This document shows positions 5,738-6,017 of a stretch of 6,017 nt of DNA, piece by piece (positions within the stretch are counted from its first letter, which is position 1; every line of letters begins with the position of its first letter). Under the pieces are notes generated by a model. That model saw only the letters and a list, made by a program, of their open reading frames with translations. It had not been told where the DNA came from and did no database searches. Made by a program: the position numbers and the translations under genes. Origin of the DNA: Sphingomonas sp. CCH9-E2 (GTDB lineage: Bacteria > Pseudomonadota > Alphaproteobacteria > Sphingomonadales > Sphingomonadaceae). The stretch is taken from NCBI RefSeq assembly GCF_001557215.1, contig NZ_LSJM01000377.1:1-6017 (forward strand). Direction: 5' to 3'.

Positions 5738-6017
5738 AGGAGCGTCGCCTTGCCGACGATGTCTGCGACCCGGCTGGCGCCGAAATAGCGGCCGTCGAAC
5801 GAGGCCGGGCTCTCGCCCATCAGCAGGAACCGCTCGCCGGGACCGAGCACATGGCAGCCTTCCCACCAGGACAGCGGACGGCCGAGACGGTCGGCGGCCA
5901 GCCGCCGGGCAACGGGCTGGCCGTCGACGAAGACCGTCTCGCGGCGCGCGCAGACGCGTGCGCCGGGACCGGCGGCGACGCGCTTCACCGCGGGCACGTT
6001 GGCCGGAAGATAGCGGC
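5725..6017 (-). CDS. traF: Conjugal transfer S26-type signal peptidase TraF, C-terminal part
   Basis: TraF-type serine peptidases of family S26 act at the inner membrane; in RP4 TraF cyclises the TrbC pilin. Only the last 96 residues are in the window, and the start lies beyond 6017. Visible are the lysine box PAVKRVAAGPG (the Lys at fragment residue 11 is the expected general base) and the C-terminal box GESPASFDGRYFGA, the usual S26 signature for the end of the catalytic domain. The nucleophilic serine and the N-terminal membrane anchor would be in the missing part. The frame ends at 5725 inside the start of the transglycosylase gene, so the two are probably co-transcribed and coupled. An internal GTG at 5997 is not a real start, because the coding frame and family motif continue upstream to the edge. 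Confidence 0.93.
   Translation of the reverse strand, partial: RYLPANVPAVKRVAAGPGARVCARRETVFVDGQPVARRLAADRLGRPLSWWEGCHVLGPGERFLLMGESPASFDGRYFGASRVADIVGKATLLWPR

Overview
The window looks like the mobilisation segment of an integrative conjugative element (ICE), or conjugative plasmid, from a high-GC alphaproteobacterium. A sphingomonad or relative is my best guess, based on gene content and composition rather than any marker gene. The backbone genes all read on the minus strand. From the right edge they are a conjugal S26-type signal peptidase (TraF, 5' end outside the window), an overlapping periplasmic lytic transglycosylase, and, after a gap of about 4 kb, a VirD2-like relaxase of the DUF3363 type that runs off the left edge. 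From memory of related elements, the peptidase, transglycosylase and relaxase usually lie close together, so the region between them reads as an insertion of accessory genes.

Region by region: 1-1100 is the N-terminal 366 codons of the relaxase (minus). 1101-1435 is non-coding and rich in inverted and direct repeats; it is a candidate origin of transfer plus relaxase leader. 1436-1804 (minus) is a small acidic protein of unknown function with a good ribosome binding site and its own intrinsic terminator. 1805-2172 is a non-coding divergent gap with several hairpins. 2173-3495 (plus) is a soluble ComEC/Rec2-type metallo-beta-lactamase-fold hydrolase. 3525-4961 (minus) is a 478-residue protein of unknown function with a possible PD-(D/E)XK-like nuclease core. 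5057-5737 (minus) is the lytic transglycosylase and 5725-6017 (minus) is the traF 3' part.

The backbone genes would work together in transfer: the peptidase processes conjugation proteins, the transglycosylase opens peptidoglycan for the mating channel, and the relaxase nicks and pilots the DNA. The two convergent cargo genes are separated by only 29 bases. They are visibly less GC-rich than the backbone in sampled rows and belong to no conjugation function I know. Together they are the best candidate here for an undescribed accessory, possibly anti-phage or anti-plasmid, module. That role is inference from protein type and location; nothing in the sequence proves it.
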